Positions 39,660 through 47,746 of a DNA stretch of 64,000 bases are shown piece by piece. This DNA comes from Paractinoplanes toevensis (GTDB taxonomy: Bacteria; Actinomycetota; Actinomycetes; Mycobacteriales; Micromonosporaceae), in NCBI RefSeq assembly GCF_018332695.1, contig NZ_BOQN01000085.1, forward strand, positions 37,809 through 101,808, in the 5' to 3' direction. Position numbers and translations under genes: made by a program. The notes under the pieces were generated by a model. The model searched no databases, was not told the DNA's origin, and saw only the letters and a program-made list of their open reading frames with translations. Position 1 is the first letter of the stretch, and every line of letters begins with the position of its first letter.

Positions 39660-40454
39660 TCATTGGGACTCGCGGTGGACGGTGATGCCGTTGAAGTACC
39701 GGGTGCCGGACGGGGCGAACACGTCATCGCGGTAGCCGCCGATGTCGGCGGCGGCGTCGGCTCTGATCAGGGCCGGGCGGATCAGGTAGTCGTCGGTCGC
39801 GCCGGAGCCCCCGGTGGCCGGTCCGATGCCGACGGTCAGGGTGCCGGTCTCCGGGCGCAGGCGGTAGAGGTAGTCCGAGGTCGTGTGGTGAGCGGGCTGG
39901 ACGACGACGTACCAGACCCAGCCGGACACTGTGACCGGCGACGCCGAGATCGACAGCGTCGCCCTGGTCTGCTGGGTGGTGAGACCGTCGGCCGGCGCGG
40001 TGATGCTCGCTCGCGCCGAGGCCGTGGTGGCCACCGTGACCGGCGGCGTCGAGGTTCCGGTCTTCACCGTGCCGCCCTGTTTTCCCGGCCCGCCGCCGCT
40101 CCCGGTGCCGCCGCCCGAGTTGCCACTTCCGGAACCCCCGGTCCCGTTGCCGGATGCGGACGGCCCGGACGACGGCGGCCCGGTCGGTCCGGATGACGGT
40201 GGGCCGGACGGCGGCCCCGATGGTGGCCCCGATGCCGGAGCGCTGACCGGCGAGGACGAGCCCGGGCCGGTCGTGGGCGTGACCGTGCCGTGTTTGCGCA
40301 GGTAGTCCATGGCGTCCACCACGCTCACCCCGAAGACCTGGGAGACGTCCGCGAAGACCCCGATGACCGCGACCACCCCCGCGACGGTCAGCCACTTGAC
40401 CACCCTGGCCCGCTTGCCGGACGCGGGCTTCTGTTCCTCGACCGGATTCGTCAT
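39660..40454 (-). CDS. Membrane-anchored protein with Ser/Gly/Pro-rich linker
   Basis: 264-aa protein of unknown function. One transmembrane helix lies at about residues 22-42 (WLTVAGVVAVIGVFADVSQVFG). A low-complexity linker of about 75 residues follows, rich in Gly, Ser and Pro (PSGPPSGPPSSGPTG-like). The C-terminal extracytoplasmic domain of about 120 residues opens with ASITAPADGLTTQQTRATLSI and looks like an Ig- or CARDB-type beta domain (VWYVVVQPAHHTTSDYLYRL). ATG 40454 is favoured by GGGGAGCG upstream. A role at the cell surface is inferred only from the topology. Confidence 0.7.
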   Translation of the reverse strand: MTNPVEEQKPASGKRARVVKWLTVAGVVAVIGVFADVSQVFGVSVVDAMDYLRKHGTVTPTTGPGSSSPVSAPASGPPSGPPSGPPSSGPTGPPSSGPSASGNGTGGSGSGNSGGGTGSGGGPGKQGGTVKTGTSTPPVTVATTASARASITAPADGLTTQQTRATLSISASPVTVSGWVWYVVVQPAHHTTSDYLYRLRPETGTLTVGIGPATGGSGATDDYLIRPALIRADAAADIGGYRDDVFAPSGTRYFNGITVHRESQ

Positions 40455-40515
40455 TCCACGCTCCCCAGACCGGCCGCCCCCGACGGCCGGCCGGAGAGTC
40501 ATACGGACGGTGATG

Positions 40516-40555
40516 TCGGACAGACGTAGGCGTTCGTCTATTTAGTACTGTCCGA
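40516..40555. promoter_or_regulatory. Inverted repeat in the divergent gap before the decarboxylase gene
   Basis: TCGGACAG (40516-40523) and CTGTCCGA (40548-40555) are perfect complements. A second inner pair, AGACG and CGTCT (40522-40526 and 40535-40539), nests within. The structure lies 27 bp before the decarboxylase ATG and may be an operator or a leader hairpin. Confidence 0.45.
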
Positions 40556-40582
40556 TCATCCGACTCGGAGGAGGCTGCCCGG

Positions 40583-42016
40583 ATGGCTGATCCACTGGAC
40601 GACGCGGCCGTGGCCGGTGACGCGCTGATGCGGGTGGCGTCGGCGGCGGGCGGCTACCTCGATTCGCTGGCCGGGCGGCCGGTCCTGGATCACGACGCGC
40701 TGGGGATGCTGGCCGGGCTGGGCGGAGCGCTTCCGGACGCCGGGGCGGGGACGGCCGGGACGGTGGACCGGCTGATCGACATCGGGACGGCCGCGGGGAC
40801 CGCCTCGTCCGGCCCGCGCTTCTACCACCTGGTCATCGGCGGGGTCACCCCGGCGGCGCTGGCCGCCGACTGGCTGGCCTCGCTGCTCGATCAGAACGCC
40901 TACGGGCGGGTGTCGTCACCGTTCGCGACGGAGGTCGAGACGGTGGCGCTCGGCTGGCTGCGGGAGCTGTTCGGGCTGCCCGAGGGCTGGGGTGGTGCAC
41001 TGGTCGCGTCGGCGACGTTCGCCAACTTCACCGGGCTCGGCTGCGCCACCCAGTGGTGGGGCGAGCGGCTCGGGGCCGACACCGTCGGTGACGGCCTGGC
41101 CGGGCTGCCGCGCATGCCGGTGCTGTCCGGCGGTTACCTGCACGCCAGTGCGCGCAAGGCGCTGCAGATGCTCGGGCACGGGCGGAACGCCGCCGAGACG
41201 TTCCCGGCCGACGCGACCGGGCGGGTGGATCTCGCGTCGATGCGGCGCCGGCTCGACGAACTGGGCGGCCGGCCGGCGGTGATCATCGGGAACGCGGGGG
41301 AGGTCAACACCGGGGATTTCGACCCGATCGCGGCGCTGGCCGACCTGGCCGCCGAGTACGGCTGCTGGCTGCACGTCGACGGCGCGTTCGGGCTTTTCGC
41401 CGCGCTGTCGCCGCGAACGGAGCACCTGGTCGAGGGCATCGAGCGGGCCGACTCGATCGCCGCCGACGCGCACAAGTGGCTCAATGTCCCGTACGAGTCG
41501 GGCTTTGCCCTGATCAAAGATCCGGCGCGGCTCGGCCGGGCGTTCGGCATGCCGGGCGCGCCCTACCTGCCGGCGCCGGACGATCCGGCCGGTGGGCACG
41601 CGCCGTTCGGGCCGGAATCGTCGCGCCGGGCCCGGGCGCTGCCGATCTGGGCGACGCTCGCCGCCTACGGCCGGGACGGCTACCGGGCCATGGTCGAGCG
41701 CCACCTGGACCTCGCCCAACGACTGAAGCGGCACGTGGACGAGTCGCCGGAGCTGGAAAGGCTCGCCGAGGTGCCGCTGTGCATCGTGTGTTTCCGGGCG
41801 CGGCCGGAGGGCGTACCGGAAGAGGGTCTTGATGATTTCAACCGGCGCCTCGGCGCCGCGATCGTGGCGGACGGCCGCTTCCTGGCCGGGACGACCGTCC
41901 ATGCGGGGAAGGTGGCCCTGCGCCCGGCCATCGTGAACTGGCGCACCACGGACCGGGACGTCGACCTCTTCGCGGCAACGGTGAAGGAACTGGTCGACAA
42001 CATGATCAACAAGTAG
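40583..42016 (+). CDS. PLP-dependent (aromatic amino acid type) decarboxylase
   Basis: 477-aa group II PLP decarboxylase. The cofactor lysine lies in SIAADAHKWLNVPYESG, the Asp that pairs with the pyridine nitrogen in WLHVDGAFGLF, and GNAGEVNTGDFDPI is the expected substrate-side loop. The N-terminal SSGPRFYHLVIGGVTPAALAADWLAS is typical of the aromatic-L-amino-acid/glutamate decarboxylase superfamily. The amino acid cannot be deduced; tyrosine, tryptophan, DOPA or a cysteine-sulfinate-like acid are possible. The ATG has GGAGGAGG 9 nt upstream. A hairpin-forming inverted repeat precedes it. Confidence 0.85.
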   Translation: MADPLDDAAVAGDALMRVASAAGGYLDSLAGRPVLDHDALGMLAGLGGALPDAGAGTAGTVDRLIDIGTAAGTASSGPRFYHLVIGGVTPAALAADWLASLLDQNAYGRVSSPFATEVETVALGWLRELFGLPEGWGGALVASATFANFTGLGCATQWWGERLGADTVGDGLAGLPRMPVLSGGYLHASARKALQMLGHGRNAAETFPADATGRVDLASMRRRLDELGGRPAVIIGNAGEVNTGDFDPIAALADLAAEYGCWLHVDGAFGLFAALSPRTEHLVEGIERADSIAADAHKWLNVPYESGFALIKDPARLGRAFGMPGAPYLPAPDDPAGGHAPFGPESSRRARALPIWATLAAYGRDGYRAMVERHLDLAQRLKRHVDESPELERLAEVPLCIVCFRARPEGVPEEGLDDFNRRLGAAIVADGRFLAGTTVHAGKVALRPAIVNWRTTDRDVDLFAATVKELVDNMINK

Positions 42017-42161
42017 TTCATCTGTTTGAAACCGTCGCGGGGCCCGCAGTAGGTATGGTTCCGCCATCCTCGACGACATCGATCCGTTCATCGGCTCCGC
42101 AGCGACCGACCTGCCCCGCGCGCATGGTCTGGCCGCCACCTGGTGGTGGCCGAAACCGCAG

Positions 42162-44279
42162 GTGGGCAACACTCACCCGGGGGCCACCTCGCCGTTCGGC
42201 ATGGTTTCGGCGTGCGCCTACTCCGGTGCCTACCCGACCGGTTACGGGCGGTACGCGAAGAACACCGAGGGCGTGCCGGAGGAGATGTTCGACCGGCACC
42301 AGGCGTCCGGGTTCACCCACTTCCAGCAGTCCGGCACCGGCGCGATCCGCAAGTACTACAACTACGTCCGGGTGACCCCGATGGTGCAGCCGCTCGACGC
42401 GCTGGGGGAGTCCTGGGAGCTGCACGACGAGGTCGCCGAGGCCGGCTACTACGCGGCCACCCTCGACACCGGCGTGCGCAGCGAGATCACCGTCGGCGCC
42501 AAGGTCGCCGTGCACCGCTACACGTTCCCGGAGCACCGCTCCGCGCGGGTCGTGATCGACCTGTCCTGCGGCGGGCTCGCCATCGACCTCGGCCGCACCG
42601 TGCCGCTGCGGGCCCAGGTCGAGAGCATGGGGTACGGGCAGGCCCAGGGCACCGTGGTGATGGAGGGCGTGCCGCTGTCGGTCTACATCGAGGCGGACAC
42701 CCCCGGCTGGCGGCAGATGCTCTGGTACGACCGGCGGCTCATCGACGGCGGCACCCGGCTCGACTTCGACAGCATCCGGCACACCACGCTGCGGCCGTTC
42801 GGCATGCTCTTCATGGGCTCGGTCCGGGCCGGCCAGACCGTCGAGATCCGGATGGGCTTCTCGCTGCGCGGCCACGAGCAGGCCCGGCGCAACCTCGAAC
42901 GGGAGTGCGGCCGGGACAGCGAGCCCGCCTTCAACGTGGTCCGCACCCGCACCCGGGCCCGCTGGCGCGAACACGTCGGCAAGGTCCAGGTCGAGGGCGG
43001 CACCACCGCCCGGCGCACGGTCTTCGGCACCGCGCTGTACCACTCGCTGATCAAACCCTGCGTGGCCGACGACGAGAGCCCGTTCTGGCCGAACTCCGGG
43101 CCGTACGCGTTCGACGTCTGCACGATGTGGGACATCTACAAGACCCAGCTGCCGCTGCTGGCCGCGATCGCGCCGGAGCGGCACACCGACATCCTCGAAT
43201 CACTGATCCGGGTGTGCGAGGAGGAGGGCAACTTCCCGATCGGCTACCGGATGGCCCGCGGCGCCGACCGGTTCTTCCGGCAGGCCAGCGCCCTCGCGCA
43301 CACCGCCCTGGCCGACGCGCACGCGCTCGGCCGGGCCGGCATCGACTGGTCCTGGGCGCTCGTGCACATGGTCGACGACCTGCGCCGGATGTACGGCGAG
43401 GACTTCTTCGAGCACGGCGTCGTGCACCCGATCACGCACACCCTCGACCTCGCGTACGCCCATCACTGCACCGCCCGGGTCGCCCGCTCGCTCAACGACC
43501 GCCGCCTCGCCGACGACCTGGAACGCCGGGGCCGGCAGTGGGTCAACGCGTTCGACCCGGCCACCGGCCTGCTGCGGGACTCCGAGTTCTACGAGGGCGG
43601 CAAGTGGAACTACTCGTTCCGGCTGGTGCACGACATGGCCGCCCGGATCGCGCTGGCCGGCGGCGACGACGCGTTCATCGGCATGCTCGACCGGTTCTTC
43701 GGCTACGGCGCCGACCCGGTCAAGCAGCCCGGGCAGACCCCGCAGCCGGCCGAGATGGCGGCCGGTTACGCCCTGCACCGCTTCGAGGGCCTCAACAACG
43801 AGCCGGACATGGAGGCGCCCTGGTCGTACCACTGGGCCGGCCGCCCCGACAAGACCGCCGAGATCGTCCAGGCCGCGCTGACCTGGCAGTTCGGCACCGG
43901 ACCGGGCGGGCTGCCGGGCAACGACGACTCCGGCGGCCTCAGCTCCTGGTATGTGTGGGCGTCCCTGGGCCTGTTCCCGGTGGCCGGCCAGAACCTGTTC
44001 CTGATCAACGCCCCCGCCTTCGGCCGTTCCGTGCTGCAGGCCGGTGACAGCGAGTTCGTGATCGAGACCTCCGGACACCGGGAGACCCCGATCGGCGTGG
44101 ACGGCCTCGACCGTGATCCGCCCGTGCAGTACGTGCAGTCCGCCACCCTCAACGGCGAACCCCTGCACACCACCCACCTGTCCGCCGCCGACGTACACCG
44201 GGGCGGCCGGCTGCACCTGAAGCTGGGACCCGAACCCAGCACCTGGGGCCATCAGCTCCGACCCCCGTCCCTCTCTTGA
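42162..44279 (+). CDS. GH92-family glycosidase (alpha-1,2-mannosidase-like), N-terminus uncertain
   Basis: Glycoside hydrolase of about 705 aa related to GH92 exo-acting alpha-mannosidases. It has VGNTHPGATSPFGMVSACAY at the N-terminus, SGFTHFQQSGTG, and the C-terminal catalytic region ending GLPGNDDSGGLSSWYVW. No signal peptide is seen, so it may act in the cytosol. The first usable start is GTG 42162, but the reading frame continues upstream to 42030 and encodes DDIDPFIGSAATDLPRAHG, matching the conserved GH92 opening (xDPFIG), with no ATG, GTG or TTG. The true start may be a rare codon, or a base was lost near the ATG at 42055. A GT4 gene follows 18 bp later. Confidence 0.85.
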   Translation: MGNTHPGATSPFGMVSACAYSGAYPTGYGRYAKNTEGVPEEMFDRHQASGFTHFQQSGTGAIRKYYNYVRVTPMVQPLDALGESWELHDEVAEAGYYAATLDTGVRSEITVGAKVAVHRYTFPEHRSARVVIDLSCGGLAIDLGRTVPLRAQVESMGYGQAQGTVVMEGVPLSVYIEADTPGWRQMLWYDRRLIDGGTRLDFDSIRHTTLRPFGMLFMGSVRAGQTVEIRMGFSLRGHEQARRNLERECGRDSEPAFNVVRTRTRARWREHVGKVQVEGGTTARRTVFGTALYHSLIKPCVADDESPFWPNSGPYAFDVCTMWDIYKTQLPLLAAIAPERHTDILESLIRVCEEEGNFPIGYRMARGADRFFRQASALAHTALADAHALGRAGIDWSWALVHMVDDLRRMYGEDFFEHGVVHPITHTLDLAYAHHCTARVARSLNDRRLADDLERRGRQWVNAFDPATGLLRDSEFYEGGKWNYSFRLVHDMAARIALAGGDDAFIGMLDRFFGYGADPVKQPGQTPQPAEMAAGYALHRFEGLNNEPDMEAPWSYHWAGRPDKTAEIVQAALTWQFGTGPGGLPGNDDSGGLSSWYVWASLGLFPVAGQNLFLINAPAFGRSVLQAGDSEFVIETSGHRETPIGVDGLDRDPPVQYVQSATLNGEPLHTTHLSAADVHRGGRLHLKLGPEPSTWGHQLRPPSLS

Positions 44280-44297
44280 CACCCGCCAAGGACCCCC

Positions 44298-45563
44298 ATG
44301 AGCCACCCCAGCCGCCGCCTTGTCATCGTGGTCCGGGCCGACCCGGTGATCTGCGGCCACTCCGGTGAAGCCCGAAACCTGGCCGAGGTCGCGCTCACCC
44401 GCGGCTTCGACGACGTCCGGCTGCTGACCTGGCCCATTCCGACCCTGGAAGCGGCCGGTCTGCCGCTCAAGCCGCTGGACCGGCTGCTGCCGTACAGCCC
44501 GGGCATCACCGTCGAACGGCCCGAGCCGGTCGGCGACTACCGGGTGCCCGACGGCCGCCACCTGGCCGGGCTCACCGGCCGGCTGGTCGAGCTGCTCAGC
44601 GAGCCGGTGCCCACCGTCTGCCTGTCGATGTACCTGGTGCCGCACACCACCGTGGTCGTCGACGCGGTCACCGCGGCCCGGGCCGCCGGGTTCGCGCCGC
44701 AGGTGCACACCATCGCCAAGGCGGTCGGCTCGGACGTCACCAACGTGATCCGGTCCTGCCTGCGGGAGGGCCGCTTCGGCGCGGCCACCGTGCTGTTCAC
44801 GACGTTCCTGGCCAACGACGAGCTGGTCGCGGTCTCCGAGTACACACGCGACGAGATCATCGCCTCGGCCGAGGAGGTCGACGCGCACTCCGGCACCACG
44901 TTCGCCGAGCAGTGCCGCCGCCGGGTCACGGTCAGCTACCCGCCGATCGACTCGACCGCGTTCGTCGATCCGGAACCGGCCGAGGTCGACGCCGCCCTGG
45001 CCCGCCGCGGCCTCGAGCGCGACGGCTACATCCTCTTCCTGTCCCGGGTGGCCCGGGCCAAGGGGATCTACGACCTGGTCATCGCGTACGGGCAGATGCG
45101 GTGCCGGGACGACGTGAAACTGGTGATCGCGGGCACCGGGCCGGCCCTGGAGCACGTGCGGGCGATGGCCAAGGAGGACGACCGGATCGTCTTCCTGGCC
45201 GACGTCGACGACGAGGAGAAGACGCTGCTCATGCGCGGTTGTGCCGCATACGCGCTGCCGACCAAGCCGGAGCCGGACTTCGTGGAGACGTTCGGCATCG
45301 CCCTCGCCGAGAAGATGCTGGCCGGCGGCGGACCGGTGGTCACCACCCTGACCGGCGGCACCGGCGAGGCGGTCGGCGACGCGGCGGTCATCGTCGAGCC
45401 GGGCGACATCAACGGGCTCGCCGAGGCCCTCGACCGGGTGATCCTGGAGATGACCCCGCAGGAGAAGGCCGAGCTGGCCCGCCGGGCCCGGGCGAAGGCG
45501 ATGGAGTTCGACCGGGGTGCCGTTTTCGACAGCCTGTTCCCGCGCACGACCGCCGCCGCCTAG
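44298..45563 (+). CDS. GT4-family glycosyltransferase
   Basis: Retaining glycosyltransferase of the GT-B fold, 421 aa. The C-terminal half has FLSRVARAKGIYDLVIAYGQM, KLVIAGTGPALEHV and the EX7E nucleotide-sugar motif FVETFGIALAEKML, as in GT4 mannosyl- and glucosyltransferases. The N-terminal half has VIVVRADPVICGHSGEARNLAE. There is no transmembrane segment. It follows a GH92-type glycosidase and precedes a membrane methyltransferase, suggesting joint action on one glycan, perhaps a mannose-containing one; this is inference. Confidence 0.85.
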   Translation: MSHPSRRLVIVVRADPVICGHSGEARNLAEVALTRGFDDVRLLTWPIPTLEAAGLPLKPLDRLLPYSPGITVERPEPVGDYRVPDGRHLAGLTGRLVELLSEPVPTVCLSMYLVPHTTVVVDAVTAARAAGFAPQVHTIAKAVGSDVTNVIRSCLREGRFGAATVLFTTFLANDELVAVSEYTRDEIIASAEEVDAHSGTTFAEQCRRRVTVSYPPIDSTAFVDPEPAEVDAALARRGLERDGYILFLSRVARAKGIYDLVIAYGQMRCRDDVKLVIAGTGPALEHVRAMAKEDDRIVFLADVDDEEKTLLMRGCAAYALPTKPEPDFVETFGIALAEKMLAGGGPVVTTLTGGTGEAVGDAAVIVEPGDINGLAEALDRVILEMTPQEKAELARRARAKAMEFDRGAVFDSLFPRTTAAA

Positions 45564-45572
45564 TCTCGTCGG

Positions 45573-46280
45573 ATGCCGCACTATCGCACCTGGTTGAGGC
45601 TCGGCCGGCTGTACCCGTTCGTGGTGCTGTCCGTGCTGAGTCTGGCCGGGTGTGTGCTGGCCATCTTCTCGCCGTGGTTCCTGCTGTTTCTGGTGCCGCT
45701 GGCGGTCTTCGGCTACATCACCGTGATCCTGCTGGGCAGCGCCTACCGCCTCGGTCCCGGTGGGGCGCAGTGGCGCATCCACGAGACGATCGCCCGCCGC
45801 GCGGGCAGCGGGCGGGTGCTGGACGTCGGCTGCGGCAGCGGCAGCCTGTCCATCAAGATCGCCAAGGCGTGGGCCGACGCGACCGTGACCGGCGTCGACT
45901 CGTGGGGCCCGAGCTGGCAGTACTCGCGGCAGCTGTGTGAGGACAACGCCCGCGCCGAGGGGGTGAAGGTGACGTTCGTGAAGCAGGACGGCGCCGCCCT
46001 CGACTTCCCGGATCACAGCTTCGACGTCGTGGTCAGCTGCATGACCCTGCACGAGATATCCGGCGGGGCGCTCGGCGAGGCGCTGCGGGTGCTGCGACCC
46101 GGCGGCCGGTTCGTGTTCGTCGACCCCTTCGCCGACCGCTCGTACTACCCGTCGTTCGCGCCGCCGCCCGGGACCGAGGAGTTCACCCCGCTCGCCGAGC
46201 AGGTCACGCTGCCGTTCCCGCTGCGGCACCCCAGGGTCCTCGGCCGCACCATGCTTCTCAGCGGGACAAAACCGGCCTGA
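45573..46280 (+). CDS. Membrane-anchored class I methyltransferase
   Basis: 235-aa protein with two N-terminal transmembrane helices (about 12-32 and 34-56: YPFVVLSVLSLAGCVLAIF, WFLLFLVPLAVFGYITVILL) followed by a SAM-binding domain (RVLDVGCGSGSLSIKIAKAW, TVTGVDSW, FDVVVSCMTLHEI, LRPGGRFVFVDPF). The catalytic domain would face the cytosol at the membrane, so a lipid or lipid-linked substrate is plausible. It starts 9 bp after the glycosyltransferase gene and is likely cotranscribed with it. Confidence 0.82.
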   Translation: MPHYRTWLRLGRLYPFVVLSVLSLAGCVLAIFSPWFLLFLVPLAVFGYITVILLGSAYRLGPGGAQWRIHETIARRAGSGRVLDVGCGSGSLSIKIAKAWADATVTGVDSWGPSWQYSRQLCEDNARAEGVKVTFVKQDGAALDFPDHSFDVVVSCMTLHEISGGALGEALRVLRPGGRFVFVDPFADRSYYPSFAPPPGTEEFTPLAEQVTLPFPLRHPRVLGRTMLLSGTKPA

Positions 46281-46335
46281 GTGACGTCCGCCGCTGACCT
46301 GTGTCACCGGCCGGTTCGGCGCCTACGGTGGGCTC

Positions 46336-46938
46336 ATGCTGGAGTTGCTCGGTGCGGTGGACCGGTTCGGCTACGCCGGCATATCCACCATCGTCTTCAT
46401 CGAGAGCTTCGGCATCCCGGCGCCGGGCGAGACCGCGATCATCGCGGGCGCGGCCTACGCCGGCCGCGGCCACCTCAACATCTTCGTGGTCGCGGTGACG
46501 GCCTTCCTCGCCGCCGCCGTCGGCGACAGCGTCGGTTACTGGATCGGGCGGCGCGGCGGCCGGCCGTTGCTCCTGCGCTTCGGACGGTACGTTCGCCTGA
46601 CGCCGCCCCGGCTCGACCGCGTCGAGTCGTTCATGTCCCGGCACGGCCCCAAGATGGTGGTGGTCGCCCGGTTCGTGGAGGGGCTGCGGCAGTTCAACGG
46701 CGTGGTCGCGGGCTCGACCCAGATGCCGTTCGGCCGGTTCGTGGTCTGGAACGTCCTGGGCGCGGCGGTCTGGGTGGGCTGCTGGTCCACCGCCGGCTAC
46801 TTCGCCGGCGACCACCTGGAGGAGATCGCCGCGACGGTCAGCCGCTACCTCGTGGTCGCGATCGCTCTGGCGGCGACGGTGCTCCTCGCGTACCTCTGGC
46901 GCAAGCGACGCAGCCGGCGGCGGACCGCCGGGAGCTAG
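46336..46938 (+). CDS. DedA family membrane protein
   Basis: 200-aa DedA/SNARE-associated (VTT domain) protein; family members are thought to flip or recycle lipid carriers such as undecaprenyl phosphate. The hallmarks are present: FIESFGIPAPGETAIIAGAAYAG, AAVGDSVGYWIGRRGG, the ARFVEGLRQFNGVVAG amphipathic segment and NVLGAAVWVGCW. Four or more hydrophobic segments are visible, and the C-terminus is a charged KRRSRRRTAGS tail. The last 35 bp, including the stop codon, are repeated perfectly 808 bp downstream, which marks the edge of an inserted segment. Confidence 0.9.
   Translation: MLELLGAVDRFGYAGISTIVFIESFGIPAPGETAIIAGAAYAGRGHLNIFVVAVTAFLAAAVGDSVGYWIGRRGGRPLLLRFGRYVRLTPPRLDRVESFMSRHGPKMVVVARFVEGLRQFNGVVAGSTQMPFGRFVVWNVLGAAVWVGCWSTAGYFAGDHLEEIAATVSRYLVVAIALAATVLLAYLWRKRRSRRRTAGS
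46904..46938. repeat. 35-bp direct repeat, left copy (3' end of dedA)
   Basis: These 35 bp, starting AGCGACGCAGCC and ending GGGAGCTAG, recur without mismatch at 47712-47746. This copy ends the dedA gene including its TAG stop. The pair resembles attachment-site cores left and right of an integrated element. Confidence 0.9.
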
Positions 46939-47711
46939 AGATCTTTTCGGGTTCCCGCCATTCCAGAAAGAACGGGACCCCGGCCCGGCCTGCCTCGAAG
47001 CGGAGGGCGGGACGCTTTCGCGCGGAAGATCAAACCTTTGCCGTACGCGCCGAAGCACTCCCGTGGCACGCGGTCCCGGCCGGTGCAACTAACCCTCCGC
47101 GCGCCCGCTGCGGGCGGGCCCGGCCCAAGCTCGCAACCCCGGCCCGCCCCCACCGGCCAGGACGAACAGTCGCGGGCGACAAGCCGTGCTTCCCGGTGCT
47201 GTCGACGAGATCCCAGCGGTCATCGTGCTCCCGCAGGGTGGTTGTTGCTCTCGGATACTGAGTTGTCGTCCCGCATTCCGGGCCGGTCCCGCCTGATTGG
47301 CAGCGCTTCCACACCGTGGGCCGCCCGCGGTCAGAAGAACACGACATACCGCTTATGTCCGACCACGACGGCCCGGCCAGGCGCGACCTAGTGGACTTAG
47401 CGTGCGGACAGAGCAGCAACTTCACAAGATCTGCGATGCCGGGGCGCCACGACGGGGCATTGACCCGTCACGACGGGCCGAATATGTATAAAACGCCATC
47501 CGAGCAGAGCGGCGCGGCGTATGGGTGAGCAGCGCAGGGTGTCGCCGCGCGGGAGCTGGTTGCGTGTGTCGTTGCGCGAGAGTCGCGGCACGTGCTGGTG
47601 TGGCACGGTGCTTGCGGGGTGGCGGCGGTCGGGGGATGTTGCGGTTGGCGACGGTGTCTTCCGTACCGGAAAGTGGGTTTGATTCTCGCGACCCTGACCA
47701 CAAAGGTGTCC
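46939..47711. other. 773-bp gene-poor segment between direct repeats
   Basis: No reading frame here looks like a real protein: frames on both strands are short, overlap each other and are rich in Arg, Pro and Ser. The DNA contains a locally AT-rich patch (AATATGTATAAAACG near 47480), a few short GC dyads, and near its right end a tRNA-like 3' relic. I see no transposase, integrase or terminal inverted repeats. It is best read as a decayed insertion. Confidence 0.6.
47659..47700 (+). pseudogene. tRNA 3'-end relic
   Basis: The sequence shows, in order, a variable-arm-like hairpin (TTCCG-TAC-CGGAA), a T arm (GTGGG-TTTGATT-CTCGC, pairing with two G-T wobbles), a 7-nt acceptor strand GACCCTG, a discriminator A and CCA. 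The long variable arm suggests a class II (Leu or Ser) tRNA. No matching 5' acceptor strand (CAGGGTC), D arm or anticodon arm lies within 90 nt upstream, so this is at most a 3' fragment, as carried by integrative elements. Confidence 0.4.
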
Positions 47712-47746
47712 AGCGACGCAGCCGGCGGCGGACCGCCGGGAGCTAG
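47712..47746. repeat. 35-bp direct repeat, right copy
   Basis: Perfect copy of 46904-46938. On the opposite strand its last bases contain the stop codon of the NhaA-DsbA gene. This suggests that before the insertion the dedA and nhaA genes met tail to tail over this sequence. Confidence 0.9.

Noticed and set aside
43200..46307. Open minus-strand frame of over 1000 codons opposite the GH92, GT4 and methyltransferase genes
   Set aside because: It is antisense to three well-supported genes and its translation is low-complexity (Arg, Gly, Val, His), as expected of the complement of high-GC coding DNA.
46935..47425. Several overlapping frames on both strands in the 773-bp scar
   Set aside because: All are short, mutually overlapping and of low complexity, with no ribosome-binding site or homology that I recognise.
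47422..47703. 93-codon minus-strand frame beginning in the tRNA relic (WSGSRESNP)
   Set aside because: This peptide type arises from translating the complement of a tRNA T arm, a known source of false genes.
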